Origin: an uncultured Cyclobacteriaceae bacterium
Lineage (GTDB): Bacteria; Bacteroidota; Bacteroidia; Cytophagales; Cyclobacteriaceae
Length of the DNA stretch: 64,000 bases
NCBI GenBank assembly: GCA_937958005.1
Contig: CALGOB010000062.1
Coordinates: forward strand, 124,001 to 188,000
Direction of reading: 5' to 3'
Positions within the stretch are counted from its first letter, which is position 1; each line of letters starts with the position of its first letter. The notes under the pieces are model-generated. The model was not told where the DNA came from and did no database searches. It saw only the letters and a list, made by a program, of their open reading frames with translations. Shown here piece after piece: positions 44,463 through 53,757 of the stretch. The translations under genes and the position numbers were made by a program.

Positions 44463-45119
44463 ATGAGCCTATCATTAACTTATAACAACCTCAACAAGCA
44501 TGCACTGTTCTTTCTACTAATTCTCAGTTCCATTTTATCCATGTTTATTCTTCAGGAGTTTATTGTCTCTGAGGATGTTTATTTTGATCATTTTAGTGAG
44601 TCTTTACCATTGGATAGAGTAACTGAAATTCTTCACTTTCAGGAAAAATGGTGGTGGGTGAATTATCTGACTGTTCCTGTAATCTATCTAATCAAATTTT
44701 CTTTTCTGGCTTTATGGCTATTGACAGGCACCGTATTTATGGGCTTTAATACCTCCTATAAAAAGCTTTTCAATGCTACAATCCTCGCAGAATTTGTGGC
44801 TTTTATACCCATATTTACCAAGTTGATATGGTTCGGTTTTATAAAAACAGATTTTAACCTTACTGAAATTCAGCTTTTCAACCCCTTCTCATTGATCAGC
44901 TTTTTCGATATTGAGACTTTGGAACCTTGGCTGGTCTACCCTATACAATCAGTAAGTCTTTTGGAACTGGTCTACATCAGCGTACTGGCTTTTGGGATTA
45001 GGGAAGCTATCAGACAGGATTATGATACTTCCTTAAGGTTTACCTTCATCACTTATTTGACAGGTCTAGTTGTATGGATCATTTTTGTCACTTTCTTGAC
45101 CATTAACCTTATCAGCTAA
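44463..45119 (+). CDS. Polytopic membrane protein of the peptide export cassette
   Basis: A 218-residue protein with five to six predicted membrane helices and a conserved-looking aromatic stretch (HFQEKWWWVNYLTVPVIYLI). I recognise no family. It begins a tight operon: the thioredoxin-fold gene starts 1 nt after its stop and the C39 transporter overlaps that gene. The fixed linkage suggests a role in peptide maturation, export or immunity. Confidence 0.6.
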   Translation: MSLSLTYNNLNKHALFFLLILSSILSMFILQEFIVSEDVYFDHFSESLPLDRVTEILHFQEKWWWVNYLTVPVIYLIKFSFLALWLLTGTVFMGFNTSYKKLFNATILAEFVAFIPIFTKLIWFGFIKTDFNLTEIQLFNPFSLISFFDIETLEPWLVYPIQSVSLLELVYISVLAFGIREAIRQDYDTSLRFTFITYLTGLVVWIIFVTFLTINLIS

Positions 45120-45120
45120 T

Positions 45121-45633
45121 ATGAGAAAAATATATTTATACAGTTTAGTTGTCACAGTTGTCACCGCTACTATCTACATGATCTTCCAAAGTGTTTTCAA
45201 ACTCAACCTACAATCACAGGGTAATCAAAACACCAAAACACTATCAGTCCTAATAGGCCAATTAAAGGATATGGATAAATCACAGCCTTTGAACAGTTAT
45301 CTCAAACCATCTCTTTTGGTTTACTTCAACAGTGAATGTGACTATTGTCAGCGCCAGATAAAACTAATCAATGATTCACCTGAAATCCTACAACAGTTTC
45401 AGCTAATACTGGTTTCTTATCAGGACATAGCTGAAGTTAAAAATTACTTGACCAAACACCTTGCAGTTGCAAAAACTGGTTACAAATTCTATCAGGTGGA
45501 GCCAGATAAGGTGCTGGCAACTTTTGGTAAAACGAGCCTTCCCCAGCTATACATTTATGAAAACAATCTGTTAAAAAGCACCTATAAGGGTTTTACTAAG
45601 GCCCATATAATCCTGAAAACCGCTAGCCTATGA
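45121..45633 (+). CDS. Membrane-anchored thioredoxin-fold protein
   Basis: A 170-residue protein with an N-terminal membrane anchor (about 5-22) and a periplasmic thioredoxin-like domain. The redox motif is CDYC in LVYFNSECDYCQRQIKL (about residues 64-80), and a cis-proline-like TSLPQLYIY lies near 140. It probably forms, breaks or isomerises disulfides. Both GG peptides in the locus have two core cysteines, so peptide oxidation on export is a natural inference. The stop overlaps the start of the C39 transporter gene by 4 nt. Confidence 0.78.
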   Translation: MRKIYLYSLVVTVVTATIYMIFQSVFKLNLQSQGNQNTKTLSVLIGQLKDMDKSQPLNSYLKPSLLVYFNSECDYCQRQIKLINDSPEILQQFQLILVSYQDIAEVKNYLTKHLAVAKTGYKFYQVEPDKVLATFGKTSLPQLYIYENNLLKSTYKGFTKAHIILKTASL

Positions 45634-47819
45634 AGTTAAATAATACCTATAAAAAAACATTTAAACGACAGCATGGACAGTCCGATTGTGGTGTTGCCTG
45701 TCTCCTTTCCATCATCTCATTTCATGGAGGATCAGAAACACTGGATCATATACGTCAGTTAAGTGGCACTACCAAAAGAGGAACCAGTATGCTGGGGCTA
45801 CAGCAAGCAGCTGGCCAACTAGGTCTGTCAGCCAGTGGGTTGAAAGCTGACAGTATTGAAAATTTACATGAACTGGACCAGCCAGCCATACTCCATGTGA
45901 TCATGGAAGGATACCGGCAACATTATGTGGTATTTTATGGATTTGCAGGAGATAACTTGGTCATAGGGGATCCTGCAAAAGGAGTTGAAATCTGGACAAT
46001 TGATCAACTGAAAATGGTCTGGCGGGATAAAATCTTGCTATCCTTAAAACCTAGTACCCACTTTAAAAAATCTGATCAAAAAAACAGCCAATATGAGGTC
46101 ATTATCAATTGGATAAAAGAAGACTTTAATGTACTAGTAGCTGCCCTGTTTTTAGGTGCGGTTATCTCCATTTTCAATCTATCAACAGCCATATTTACCC
46201 AAAAACTAATAGATGAAGTACTCCCCTCACGGGAGATTTCTGTGCTCGTAATAAGCTTAGCCTTATTTGGCGTTCTTTTGATTTTTAAATCCCTCTTAAG
46301 TTACCTAAGATCAAATTTTCTGTTGACCCAGAGTAGGGATTTTAACATCAGGATGGTTGGTTTTTTCTTTAAGTCTCTGATCAGGTTGCCTAAACCTTTT
46401 TTTGATTCCAAGAAATCAGGGGAAATGATTGCTAGAATGAATGATACCAGACGGATCCAGTCAGCTGTCAGTAACTTAATAGGGAACCTGATATTGGAAA
46501 TTCTGGTACTCACTATTTCAATAGTTGCCCTTTTGGTCTACCAATGGCAAGTAGGGTTATTGGTTATCGTAATCGCACCTTTATTCACCATCTTACATTT
46601 TAAATTTCAAAAACCAATCTTGAAACATCAAAAAGCAACGATGTCTTCCTATGGGCTAAACGAAAGTAATTACATAGATGTGATCAATGGTATTTCTGAA
46701 GTAAAGACTTCTTCTAAGCAGAATTTATTTGAAAAAAGTACAATGGCATTTTATCGTAATTTTCAGGAAAATTCTTTTTCTCTTGGGAAAGCTCAGGTCA
46801 ACTTCGGTTTGATTGCGGAACTCATTTCCATTGTTTTGACACTGTCTGTAATCGGGTATACCTCTTCTGTTTATTTACAGGGAAGTATGGCCTTGGGGAC
46901 GTTGATTGCCTGTTTTACACTTTTAGGATCCATCACACCTTCCATCATTCAGATTACTCTGTTCAATATCCAAATACAGGAAGCAAAAGTAGCTTTTGAA
47001 AGGATGAACGAATTTTCTGGCCTTGCCATAGAGGACTTACAAAAAGGAGATCACTATCCATTAAATGCAAAATGTATTTTAGTAAAAAATATATCTTTTC
47101 ATTATCCAGGCATGCTTGACTTACTAAAAAATGTGGATTTGGAAATAAAAAAAGGAGAGTTTAGGGCGCTGTTAGGTGAAAGTGGAGAAGGAAAGAGTAC
47201 ATTGATCCAATTGATCCAAAGGTTCTATCAACCTCAGTATGGTGAAATTTGGTTGGATATGGTTCCTATTGAAACACTTAATATGGGCAGCTATCGAGAA
47301 AGGATCTCTGTAGTTCCCCAAGATATCAAGATTTTCAACCATAGTTTATTTTTTAACGTGGTTCTTTCAGAAGATCCTGCAACCTACGAAAGGTTTCTTA
47401 AATGGTCTGAAAAATTTGGATTCGATGCCTATTTCAAAATATTTCCACAAGGTTATGGGACTCTACTGGGAGAAGAAGGCACCAATATATCAGGTGGTCA
47501 ACGCCAAATAGTAGGACTGGCAAGGGCTTTGTTTAGAAACCCTGATTTTTTGCTGCTTGATGAAAGTACCTCTGCCATGGATAAAAAAACAGAATCTTTT
47601 ATCATCGATATACTGAACCAATTTAAAAGGGATATTGGCATATTTATGATCACCCATAGGGTAACTACCGCCTCCAAATCCGATTATATTTATTTACTGG
47701 AAAATGGTTGCATAACCATGGAAGGAGCTCCAAAAGAATTTCTTAAAAGCAAAAATATGTTTAGTGATTTTTATAAGGAATTTCATATTACATCTTCAGC
47801 CCTCTTGACCTTCAATTAA
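45630..47819 (+). CDS. C39-peptidase-containing ABC transporter (bacteriocin exporter)
   Basis: A 729-residue fusion that trims and exports GG-leader peptides. The N-terminal C39 peptidase is complete: Gln14 and catalytic Cys20 in RQHGQSDCGVACLL, His98 in HYVVFYG and Asp114 in VIGDPAKG. A six-helix ABC membrane domain follows (about 160-435), then the ATPase with Walker A GESGEGKST (about 516), signature ISGGQRQ, Walker B FLLLDESTSAMD and the switch histidine in ITHRVT. The two GG peptides at 41.1-41.5 kb are likely substrates. No HlyD-family adaptor gene is found beside it, although one is often needed in Gram-negative exporters. Confidence 0.95.
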   Translation: MKLNNTYKKTFKRQHGQSDCGVACLLSIISFHGGSETLDHIRQLSGTTKRGTSMLGLQQAAGQLGLSASGLKADSIENLHELDQPAILHVIMEGYRQHYVVFYGFAGDNLVIGDPAKGVEIWTIDQLKMVWRDKILLSLKPSTHFKKSDQKNSQYEVIINWIKEDFNVLVAALFLGAVISIFNLSTAIFTQKLIDEVLPSREISVLVISLALFGVLLIFKSLLSYLRSNFLLTQSRDFNIRMVGFFFKSLIRLPKPFFDSKKSGEMIARMNDTRRIQSAVSNLIGNLILEILVLTISIVALLVYQWQVGLLVIVIAPLFTILHFKFQKPILKHQKATMSSYGLNESNYIDVINGISEVKTSSKQNLFEKSTMAFYRNFQENSFSLGKAQVNFGLIAELISIVLTLSVIGYTSSVYLQGSMALGTLIACFTLLGSITPSIIQITLFNIQIQEAKVAFERMNEFSGLAIEDLQKGDHYPLNAKCILVKNISFHYPGMLDLLKNVDLEIKKGEFRALLGESGEGKSTLIQLIQRFYQPQYGEIWLDMVPIETLNMGSYRERISVVPQDIKIFNHSLFFNVVLSEDPATYERFLKWSEKFGFDAYFKIFPQGYGTLLGEEGTNISGGQRQIVGLARALFRNPDFLLLDESTSAMDKKTESFIIDILNQFKRDIGIFMITHRVTTASKSDYIYLLENGCITMEGAPKEFLKSKNMFSDFYKEFHITSSALLTFN

Positions 47820-47825
47820 AAATCA

Positions 47826-48080
47826 ATGTCAAAAAATATATTTCGTTTAGAAATCAGAAACACTGATAAAGACCTCATTGAACTGGTAGTAGAGTCTGAT
47901 AAAAATATGCCTAAAGAGGAAATTGGTGAAGTTTTGCTTACAGCATTTAAAGAGCTGGAACAGAAAAATGAATTATTGCTACGGCTGATTCTCTTTTCTT
48001 CACTTGAATCATTATCAAACTCAAAAGACATCATGCTGGTGATCAAGCAATACTTAGACGAATATCATTCAATTAATTGA
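47826..48080 (+). CDS. Small protein after the C39 transporter, unknown
   Basis: An 84-residue acidic protein starting 6 nt after the transporter stop. It has no signal peptide or membrane helix; it looks like a beta-strand pair (IFRLEIRNTDKDLIELVVES) followed by two helices (EEIGEVLLTAFKELEQKNEL; DIMLVIKQYLDEYHS). No family recognised. It could be a cytosolic immunity protein, a regulator or a chaperone of the precursors. Confidence 0.6.
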   Translation: MSKNIFRLEIRNTDKDLIELVVESDKNMPKEEIGEVLLTAFKELEQKNELLLRLILFSSLESLSNSKDIMLVIKQYLDEYHSIN

Positions 48081-48128
48081 GATCTTCTTAAAAATTTGAT
48101 TGGTTACCTGATTCTGGCGCGGAAGTTA

Positions 48129-48237
48129 GAGGTTGTGTAAAAAGTGTTTTGAACGCTCCGAGATTTTCGTGTATGAAAAATTTCTCTGATACCTACACAA
48201 ATACTTTTCGGATTTCACTGCGCTTTTACACAGCCTC
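48129..48237. mobile_element. 109-bp MITE-like TIR element with 3-bp target duplication
   Basis: Left end GAGGTTGTGTAAAAAG and inverted right end GAGGCTGTGTAAAAG form ~16-bp terminal repeats; the whole element is an imperfect palindrome. It is flanked on both sides by TTA (48126-48128 and 48238-48240). The ends resemble those of known Bacteroidetes insertion sequences, but I cannot name the family. Confidence 0.75.
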
Positions 48238-48772
48238 TTAGTTCCGTGCCCCATTCCGTTATCAATAATTTCTCACATAAAACCTGGCTGTTTAAACACG
48301 GAAGTAGCTTCTGAGCTAGCTACAGTTATCTATTTTGAAGTTTGATTTCATAAATCACGATGACTGTCCATAAAGTAGGAAGAAAGAAAATGATTGATTC
48401 TACGAAATCCCCCCAGCCCCCCTTTAAAAGGGGGAATCTATAGCGTTTTTATTTTTCTTTTATACTTGAAATAATACTTTATAGACCGACTCTAATTAAT
48501 CAAGAACCTCGGAACAAGCTCACGAGGTAATAGTGAAAGGTTAAAATTTCTTTTTTCATTGATCTAGCGATCACTCCTAGTGTCTCTTTTAGCGACGCTG
48601 ATCTTTAATGAACGATTCACCATTCGATATGATCCTGCTCAACTGGTTTTTCTGTGTTGACTGCGAGAGACACTGATTGCGGATAAACGACAATTTATTG
48701 AGAAAAAACTTCATTTGAGCTTGTTAATTCACTGTCATTTCCTAGTTTTAGAATTGAAGTAAAAATATTAAT
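48238..48772. other. Non-coding spacer with C/G-run hairpin
   Basis: No gene is supported. Bases about 48406-48437 hold a C-run/G-run hairpin (CCCCC-tttaaaa-GGGGG), a motif scattered in many bacterial spacers. Farther on, AGTGTCTCT (about 48577) and AGAGACACT (about 48665) form a distant inverted pair. Confidence 0.45.
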
Positions 48773-49453
48773 ATGCAACAAGATCCTACCAAACATATTG
48801 CAGAGCTATTACTCAGCAAATCAGGTGTAAAACAAACAACTTATAGGAATGTCAATAAGGCATTTAGAACATTAAAAGAAGAAGCTGTAAAATTAATAGA
48901 AACAATTAATGAAAAAACCAATTCTAAGGACAGCGAAATTTCACTTTTTGTAGAAACGATTAATGATCAAGAGTTTCATGTAAAAATAGCTGGTGACCTT
49001 CTAGTATTCTTTTTACATACCAATATAATTACCTTAGGTGCCGATTATGCATATAACAAAAGTGATTATGTAACACAAGATCCTAATAGAAAGTATTTGG
49101 GTCAGATCAATGTTTATAATTTCATGGCTGATTCATTTAAGTATAATCGCTTCAATGATCCTGGTTATTTATTGGCAAGGGTTTTAATTAATCATGAAGA
49201 TTTTTTTATTGTAGAGGGGGATAGACAAGTGAATTTCATGTTTGAGAATGTTTCTTCTAAACCAATAGAGCAAACAGATTTAAGTATTTTAATTCAGTTA
49301 ATCATCACACAAGCAATTGAAAACGACCTAGTAGCACCTCCATTTCCTCAAATAAGAGGGATTACGGTTCAACAAAAAATATCAAAAACTGAAGTACTTG
49401 GAGCTGGCAATAAAATTGGCTTTCAAATGTCTTCCCAACAGGATATAGAGTAG
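48773..49453 (+). CDS. Cytosolic protein of unknown function
   Basis: A 226-residue soluble protein without signal peptide or membrane helix. The N-terminal third is helical (LLLSKSGVKQTTYRNVNKAF), the centre has predicted beta-strands (FHVKIAGDLLVFFLHTNIIT) and the C-terminus is ISKTEVLGAGNKIGFQMSSQ. I do not recognise a family. It is monocistronic and lies between repeat-rich spacers, with a likely own promoter just upstream. Confidence 0.65.
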   Translation: MQQDPTKHIAELLLSKSGVKQTTYRNVNKAFRTLKEEAVKLIETINEKTNSKDSEISLFVETINDQEFHVKIAGDLLVFFLHTNIITLGADYAYNKSDYVTQDPNRKYLGQINVYNFMADSFKYNRFNDPGYLLARVLINHEDFFIVEGDRQVNFMFENVSSKPIEQTDLSILIQLIITQAIENDLVAPPFPQIRGITVQQKISKTEVLGAGNKIGFQMSSQQDIE

Positions 49454-49463
49454 TTTGGATATT

Positions 49464-49697
49464 AGATAAAAGAACAAAGAGTAAAGACAAAAGGCTTTTT
49501 GACAGAATGCATTAAATATCTAGACTAGATCTATTTATATGAAATTGAGTTACAGTTTGTGTAATGAGAAAAAACAATTCCTCAGGAATCATTCTCAAAC
49601 TCTAACTGATGCTTTTTCATAAAATAGAATCCCTACTGATAAATGTATTTGATCAGCAGATGTAATTGAATAAGAATCAATCTATTTCTGGGATATA
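49464..49697. repeat. ~200-bp hairpin repeat, copy 1
   Basis: Shares its sequence with two tandem copies at about 51465-51868. Common parts are TAGATAAAAGAACAAAGA, the hairpin GTTTGTGTAATGAG…TCATTCTCAAAC, a GATCA-containing middle and the end TCTGGGATATAC. Non-coding. A single 52-bp-family unit (AATTAGAAATGCGTAATT and its inverse) follows at 49709-49760. Confidence 0.7.
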
Positions 49698-49767
49698 CAA
49701 GCAGGAAATGAATTAGAAATGCGTAATTAAGTTAACTACTAATTTCGCATTTCTAATTTAATAATGA

Positions 49768-50925
49768 CTAATAACTCAACTCCACTATCTTCTCTACATC
49801 ATCAGGGGTAATATCTTTATGCTCTCCTATTCCTACCCAATTTCTTTTAATAAATCGTTCTTTAATTTCCTGGGCAGTCCCATCAAATGAATCTGTATAA
49901 GCTGATAAATTTGTTTTGACCTCCATGGAGTGAAAGAAATCTACCGTTTTATCAATGGCAGCTTTTGCTTTTTCCTCCAATGTCCCCGTAAGTCCCCATA
50001 CTCTTTCTCCATACTGTGCCAATTTCTCTTTTTTCTTCTCAAAGTTATATTGGTAGTGATTTGGTCCTATAATGGCCAAGGTTCTCGCATGATCTATTCC
50101 GTACAAAGCAGTCAACTCATGCCCCATAGCATGCACCGCCCAGTCTGTAGGGACTCCTTTTTGTATCAAGCCATTTAGTGCCATGGTGCATGACCACATG
50201 AAATTAGCCCCGGCTTCATAGTTAGTCGGGTCTTCATATACTACAGGCCCTACTTCTACCAACGTTTGTAAAATACTTTCAGAGATTCTATCCTGTAGAT
50301 TGGCATTTACAGGGTAGGTGATATATTGTTCTAATACATGGTTAAACGCATCCACCACCCCATTGGCAATTTGCCTTTTAGGAATACTTTTAATCACTTC
50401 AGGGTCTAAAATTGAGAATTTGGGAAACAAGCCTGGCCCACCCATTCCAAGTTTTTCTTTTGTTTCAGCCCTTGTAATCACAGATCCTGAATTCATCTCC
50501 GAACCAGTAGCAGGCAAGGTGAGTACAGTCCCAAAAGGCAAGCCCTCAAAAGTTCTGATTTTATTTTTTAAGATATCCCATGGGGTATCTCCGTTATACA
50601 ATGCGGCAGATGCTAAAAATTTCACCCCATCTATGACGGATCCACCGCCAACAGCCAGCATATAATCTATCTTTTCGGCTTTAATAACTGCCAGTGCTTT
50701 CATTAATACTTCATATTCTGGATTTGCTGGAATTCCACCAAATTCAAAATGCGTAAAACCTTTTAATGCTTCTTTTACCTGGTCATAAATGCCATTTTTT
50801 TTAATGCTCCCTCCTCCGTAAAGCATCAAAACTCTACTGTTCGCTGGGATTTCATTAGCAAGTGTACCTATCTGACCTTTGCCAAAAATTAATTTTGTTG
50901 GATTCTGAAATTCAAAATTGTTCAT
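49768..50925 (-). CDS. Iron-type NADPH-dependent alcohol dehydrogenase (YqhD/BDH type)
   Basis: A 385-residue group III alcohol dehydrogenase. It starts NNFEFQNPTKLIFGKGQIG, the family opening. The nucleotide motif is AVGGGSVIDGVKF (residues 92-104). Metal ligands are seen as Asp and His in NGVVDAFNHVLEQ and two His in AVHAMGHELTALYGIDH. The GGGS-VID pattern is characteristic of YqhD/butanol dehydrogenases that reduce aldehydes with NADPH. Probably an aldehyde-detoxifying enzyme; no linked pathway genes. Confidence 0.9.
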   Translation of the reverse strand: MNNFEFQNPTKLIFGKGQIGTLANEIPANSRVLMLYGGGSIKKNGIYDQVKEALKGFTHFEFGGIPANPEYEVLMKALAVIKAEKIDYMLAVGGGSVIDGVKFLASAALYNGDTPWDILKNKIRTFEGLPFGTVLTLPATGSEMNSGSVITRAETKEKLGMGGPGLFPKFSILDPEVIKSIPKRQIANGVVDAFNHVLEQYITYPVNANLQDRISESILQTLVEVGPVVYEDPTNYEAGANFMWSCTMALNGLIQKGVPTDWAVHAMGHELTALYGIDHARTLAIIGPNHYQYNFEKKKEKLAQYGERVWGLTGTLEEKAKAAIDKTVDFFHSMEVKTNLSAYTDSFDGTAQEIKERFIKRNWVGIGEHKDITPDDVEKIVELSY

Positions 50926-51023
50926 CTATAGCCCTAATTAAAATTGTTTGGTTAGTATAAACTTCATTCTTTAGCAATTAGTTTAATTAACTGTTATTTT
51001 TTTACAAAAAAGAATAAAACAGC

Positions 51024-51398
51024 ATGGGCATGTTCTTTAGAATTATTTTTATAATATTAATTCTTCTTAGTATCCATTCTATTGGATTGTCACAAACTTT
51101 TATTTCTCAAAAACAATCTTATTTTGATACTAAATCACATGAAGAGATTTTTGTAGACGGTGAAAGAAAGGTCATTATCAATGGGAATACTTTCACCATG
51201 ACCTTACCACCTAATAATGTTGAATTTAAAGGTAAATTCAAAAAAAAGACCAAGAAAAACCCTGATGGAACTAGCTATGAAATCTACAAGATAAAAGATG
51301 GCGGGTTAATAAAAATTAATGAAGAGTCCGTTTTTGTTAATCTATTTGAAAGAGATTTCAATACAGCTTATTCGTTCTTTCTAACAGTACAGAAATAG
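51024..51398 (+). CDS. Small exported protein of unknown function
   Basis: A 124-residue protein with a clear signal peptide (MFFRIIFIILILLSIHSIGL, cleavage after SQ). The mature part is a small basic beta-rich domain with NGNTFTMTLPPNNVEF and KFKKKTKKNPDGTSYEIYKI. No family recognised. It lies alone between spacers that carry the ~200-bp repeat on both sides. Confidence 0.65.
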   Translation: MGMFFRIIFIILILLSIHSIGLSQTFISQKQSYFDTKSHEEIFVDGERKVIINGNTFTMTLPPNNVEFKGKFKKKTKKNPDGTSYEIYKIKDGGLIKINEESVFVNLFERDFNTAYSFFLTVQK

Positions 51399-51464
51399 TT
51401 TTACCAGTAGTTTTATAGGTTATTTGCTTAACATGTCTAATTTAGAATGGGTGGGAACTTGATA

Positions 51465-51868
51465 AAATAGATACTAGACACTGGATTTTAGATTATTGTA
51501 CATAGAATTGAGTTCCAGTGTATGTTTGAGTAATGAGAAAAAAATCCTCAAGACTCACTCTCAAGCTCAACCTGTTGTTTTTTTTTTAAAATAAGATCAC
51601 TAATGATGAACACGATTGATCAATAGAATTCAATTACATAACGGCAACTTATTTAAGGGATATACATTGTATTTTAGACAAAAGAACAAAGACAAAAGAT
51701 ACAAGACTTTTAGGTTTGTGTTCCAGTTTGTGTTTGAGTAGAGAGAAAAATAATTCCCTACTCTATCTCAAACTCTAATTGTTGTTTTGTGAAAAATAAT
51801 CAAGAATGAATTCTATTGATCAAATGAATTCAATTACATAATGGCTACTTATTTCAGGAACATACATT
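51465..51868. repeat. ~200-bp hairpin repeat, two tandem copies
   Basis: Two tandem units (about 51465-51667 and 51673-51868, period about 209 bp) related to 49464-49697. Each has a GTTTGAG-type hairpin with changed but still pairing stems (AATGAG/CTCACTCTC and TAGAG/CTCTATCTC), then an ATTGATCAAnnGAATTCAATTACATAA segment and an end like GGGATATACATT. They fill most of the 630-bp gap after the small exported protein; no gene is seen. Confidence 0.75.
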
Positions 51869-52032
51869 TGCTATTTTCTTAGTTTAATTGCACTCCAGCG
51901 ATCCTTATCTATAATTTTAAGCCTGCAGTTTATCACCCAGACTACTCAGATGTAATAGCAATACCTGTAAAAAACAGATCTAACTATTCCTTTACAGATA
52001 CATTCGTATGCTATTGAATCCAAAAAACTAGA

Positions 52033-52221
52033 TTATTTATAACCAACAATTCTAGCTGGCAACATAAATAGGGCTTTTATAAATGAGAAAACACCATCTA
52101 CTGCAATACCTACAAGCCTGAACGGAAGAAGTAACAACCAAATAAATGGATAAAGTAAAAGGATTCCTAGAGCTAAAGGCCAACAAAGAACTAATAAGAT
52201 AAACCAAAGAAGAATTTTCAT
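52033..52221 (-). CDS. Small hydrophobic membrane protein
   Basis: A 62-residue protein with two membrane segments (LLWFILLVLCWPLALGILLL; FIWLLLLPFRLVGIAVDGVF) and an amphipathic tail ending MLPARIVGYK. ATG start with an upstream spacer of its own. Short hydrophobic proteins of this kind are conserved in Bacteroidetes; function unknown. Confidence 0.55.
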   Translation of the reverse strand: MKILLWFILLVLCWPLALGILLLYPFIWLLLLPFRLVGIAVDGVFSFIKALFMLPARIVGYK

Positions 52222-52473
52222 GTGAGTATAAGTTTTTGACTTTAATATTTACGTTGAGTAAAGCCTCTTGGTTATTTGTCCGATTTCAGAACAAATGTTA
52301 AAGTAGCAATTATACCTACTTTACCAAAATTGCTCTATCATTTGATGAATTTCGCAGAAAAAAGAAGAGCTCTAATGCGCCTATCAGTCATTCTGTCAAA
52401 ATAAGTCTTTTTAGCATGCTGCTCGTATTGGTAATATGAAGTGCTTGATCTATTTTTGAAAAAAAAAGAGAAT

Positions 52474-53748
52474 ATGACAAGGGACAATAAAGTATTTGAC
52501 CTGATCAAAGAAGAAAATGAGAGACAGGTCAATGGTATTGAGCTAATTGCTTCCGAGAACTTCGTTTCACCACAAGTAATGGAAGCAGCCGGTAGTGTAT
52601 TGACTAATAAATATGCTGAAGGCCTCCCTGGTAAAAGGTATTATGGTGGTTGTGAAGTTGTAGATCAGGTTGAGAACATTGCTATAGATAGGATCAAAGA
52701 ACTGTTTGGTGCTACGTGGGCTAATGTACAACCTCACTCAGGCGCTCAAGCAAATGCAGCTGTTATGCTGGCTTTATTAAACCCTGGAGATAAAATCTTA
52801 GGTTTTGATTTATCACATGGTGGCCATTTAACACACGGTTCCTCTGTTAATTTTTCTGGCAAGTTATATCAACCTTCTTTTTACGGGGTAGAAAAAGAAA
52901 CTGGCCTCATCAACTACGATGTGGTAGAAGAAACTGCCAAAAAAGAAAGACCAAAATTACTGATCTGTGGTGCTTCTGCTTATAGTAGAGACTGGGATTA
53001 TGAGAGATTAAGAGAAATTGCGGATGAGGTAGGTGCTTTATTATTGGCTGATGTTTCTCATCCATCTGGTTTAATTGCCAGAGGGTTATTGAATGACCCA
53101 CTTGAGTATTGTCATGTAGTCACTACGACAACCCACAAGACTTTACGAGGTCCAAGGGGTGGTCTGATCATGATGAGAAACGATTTTGAAAACCCAATGG
53201 GTATCAAGACCCCAAAAGGGATCATTAGAAAAGTTTCTTCATTGCTAGATTCTGGTGTATTTCCCGGAACACAGGGTGGTCCTTTGGAACATATCATTGC
53301 TGCCAAGGCTATCGCATTTGGTGAAGCACTCAGCGATGATTACATGCAATATGTCATGAATGTTAAAAAGAATGCAAGTGTTATGGCTGCAGCTTTTGTT
53401 GAAAAAGGATATCAAGTGATTTCTGGAGGGACTGATAATCACATGATGTTAATTGATTTAAGGTCTAAAGATATCAATGGCAAAGAAGCTGAAAAAGCGC
53501 TAGGTCTGGCAGACATCACTGTGAATAAAAACATGGTGCCTTTTGATGACAAATCTCCATTTACTACTTCTGGTTTTAGAGTGGGTACATCCGCAGTAAC
53601 TACAAGAGGTTTGGCAGTTGATGACATGCAAAGAATTGTTAATTACATTGATGATGCATTGATGAACAAAGACGATGAAGCAAAATTAACTTCAATAAAG
53701 CAAGAAATAAATGGCTGGATGAGTGGTTTTCCACTATTTAAAGCTTAA
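52474..53748 (+). CDS. glyA: Serine hydroxymethyltransferase
   Basis: PLP enzyme converting serine and tetrahydrofolate to glycine and methylene-THF. 424 residues from the ATG at 52474 ([18 protein letters not shown]), which matches the family; an in-frame GTG at 52441 adds 11 unneeded residues. Landmarks: [29 protein letters not shown], the PLP-lysine motif [16 protein letters not shown] and [14 protein letters not shown] near the end. Directly followed by tatC. Confidence 0.97.
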   Translation: MTRDNKVFDLIKEENERQVNGIELIASENFVSPQVMEAAGSVLTNKYAEGLPGKRYYGGCEVVDQVENIAIDRIKELFGATWANVQPHSGAQANAAVMLALLNPGDKILGFDLSHGGHLTHGSSVNFSGKLYQPSFYGVEKETGLINYDVVEETAKKERPKLLICGASAYSRDWDYERLREIADEVGALLLADVSHPSGLIARGLLNDPLEYCHVVTTTTHKTLRGPRGGLIMMRNDFENPMGIKTPKGIIRKVSSLLDSGVFPGTQGGPLEHIIAAKAIAFGEALSDDYMQYVMNVKKNASVMAAAFVEKGYQVISGGTDNHMMLIDLRSKDINGKEAEKALGLADITVNKNMVPFDDKSPFTTSGFRVGTSAVTTRGLAVDDMQRIVNYIDDALMNKDDEAKLTSIKQEINGWMSGFPLFKA

Positions 53749-53757
53749 TTGAACTAT

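Noticed and set aside
38275-48080. Complete lanthipeptide cluster
   Set aside because: The 69-residue peptide has a lanthipeptide-type leader, but no LanB, LanC, LanM or other dehydratase/cyclase gene occurs in the window.
48406-48437. C-run/G-run hairpin as a terminator for the 84-residue gene
   Set aside because: It is more than 300 bp downstream, and lacks a T-tract in the needed position.
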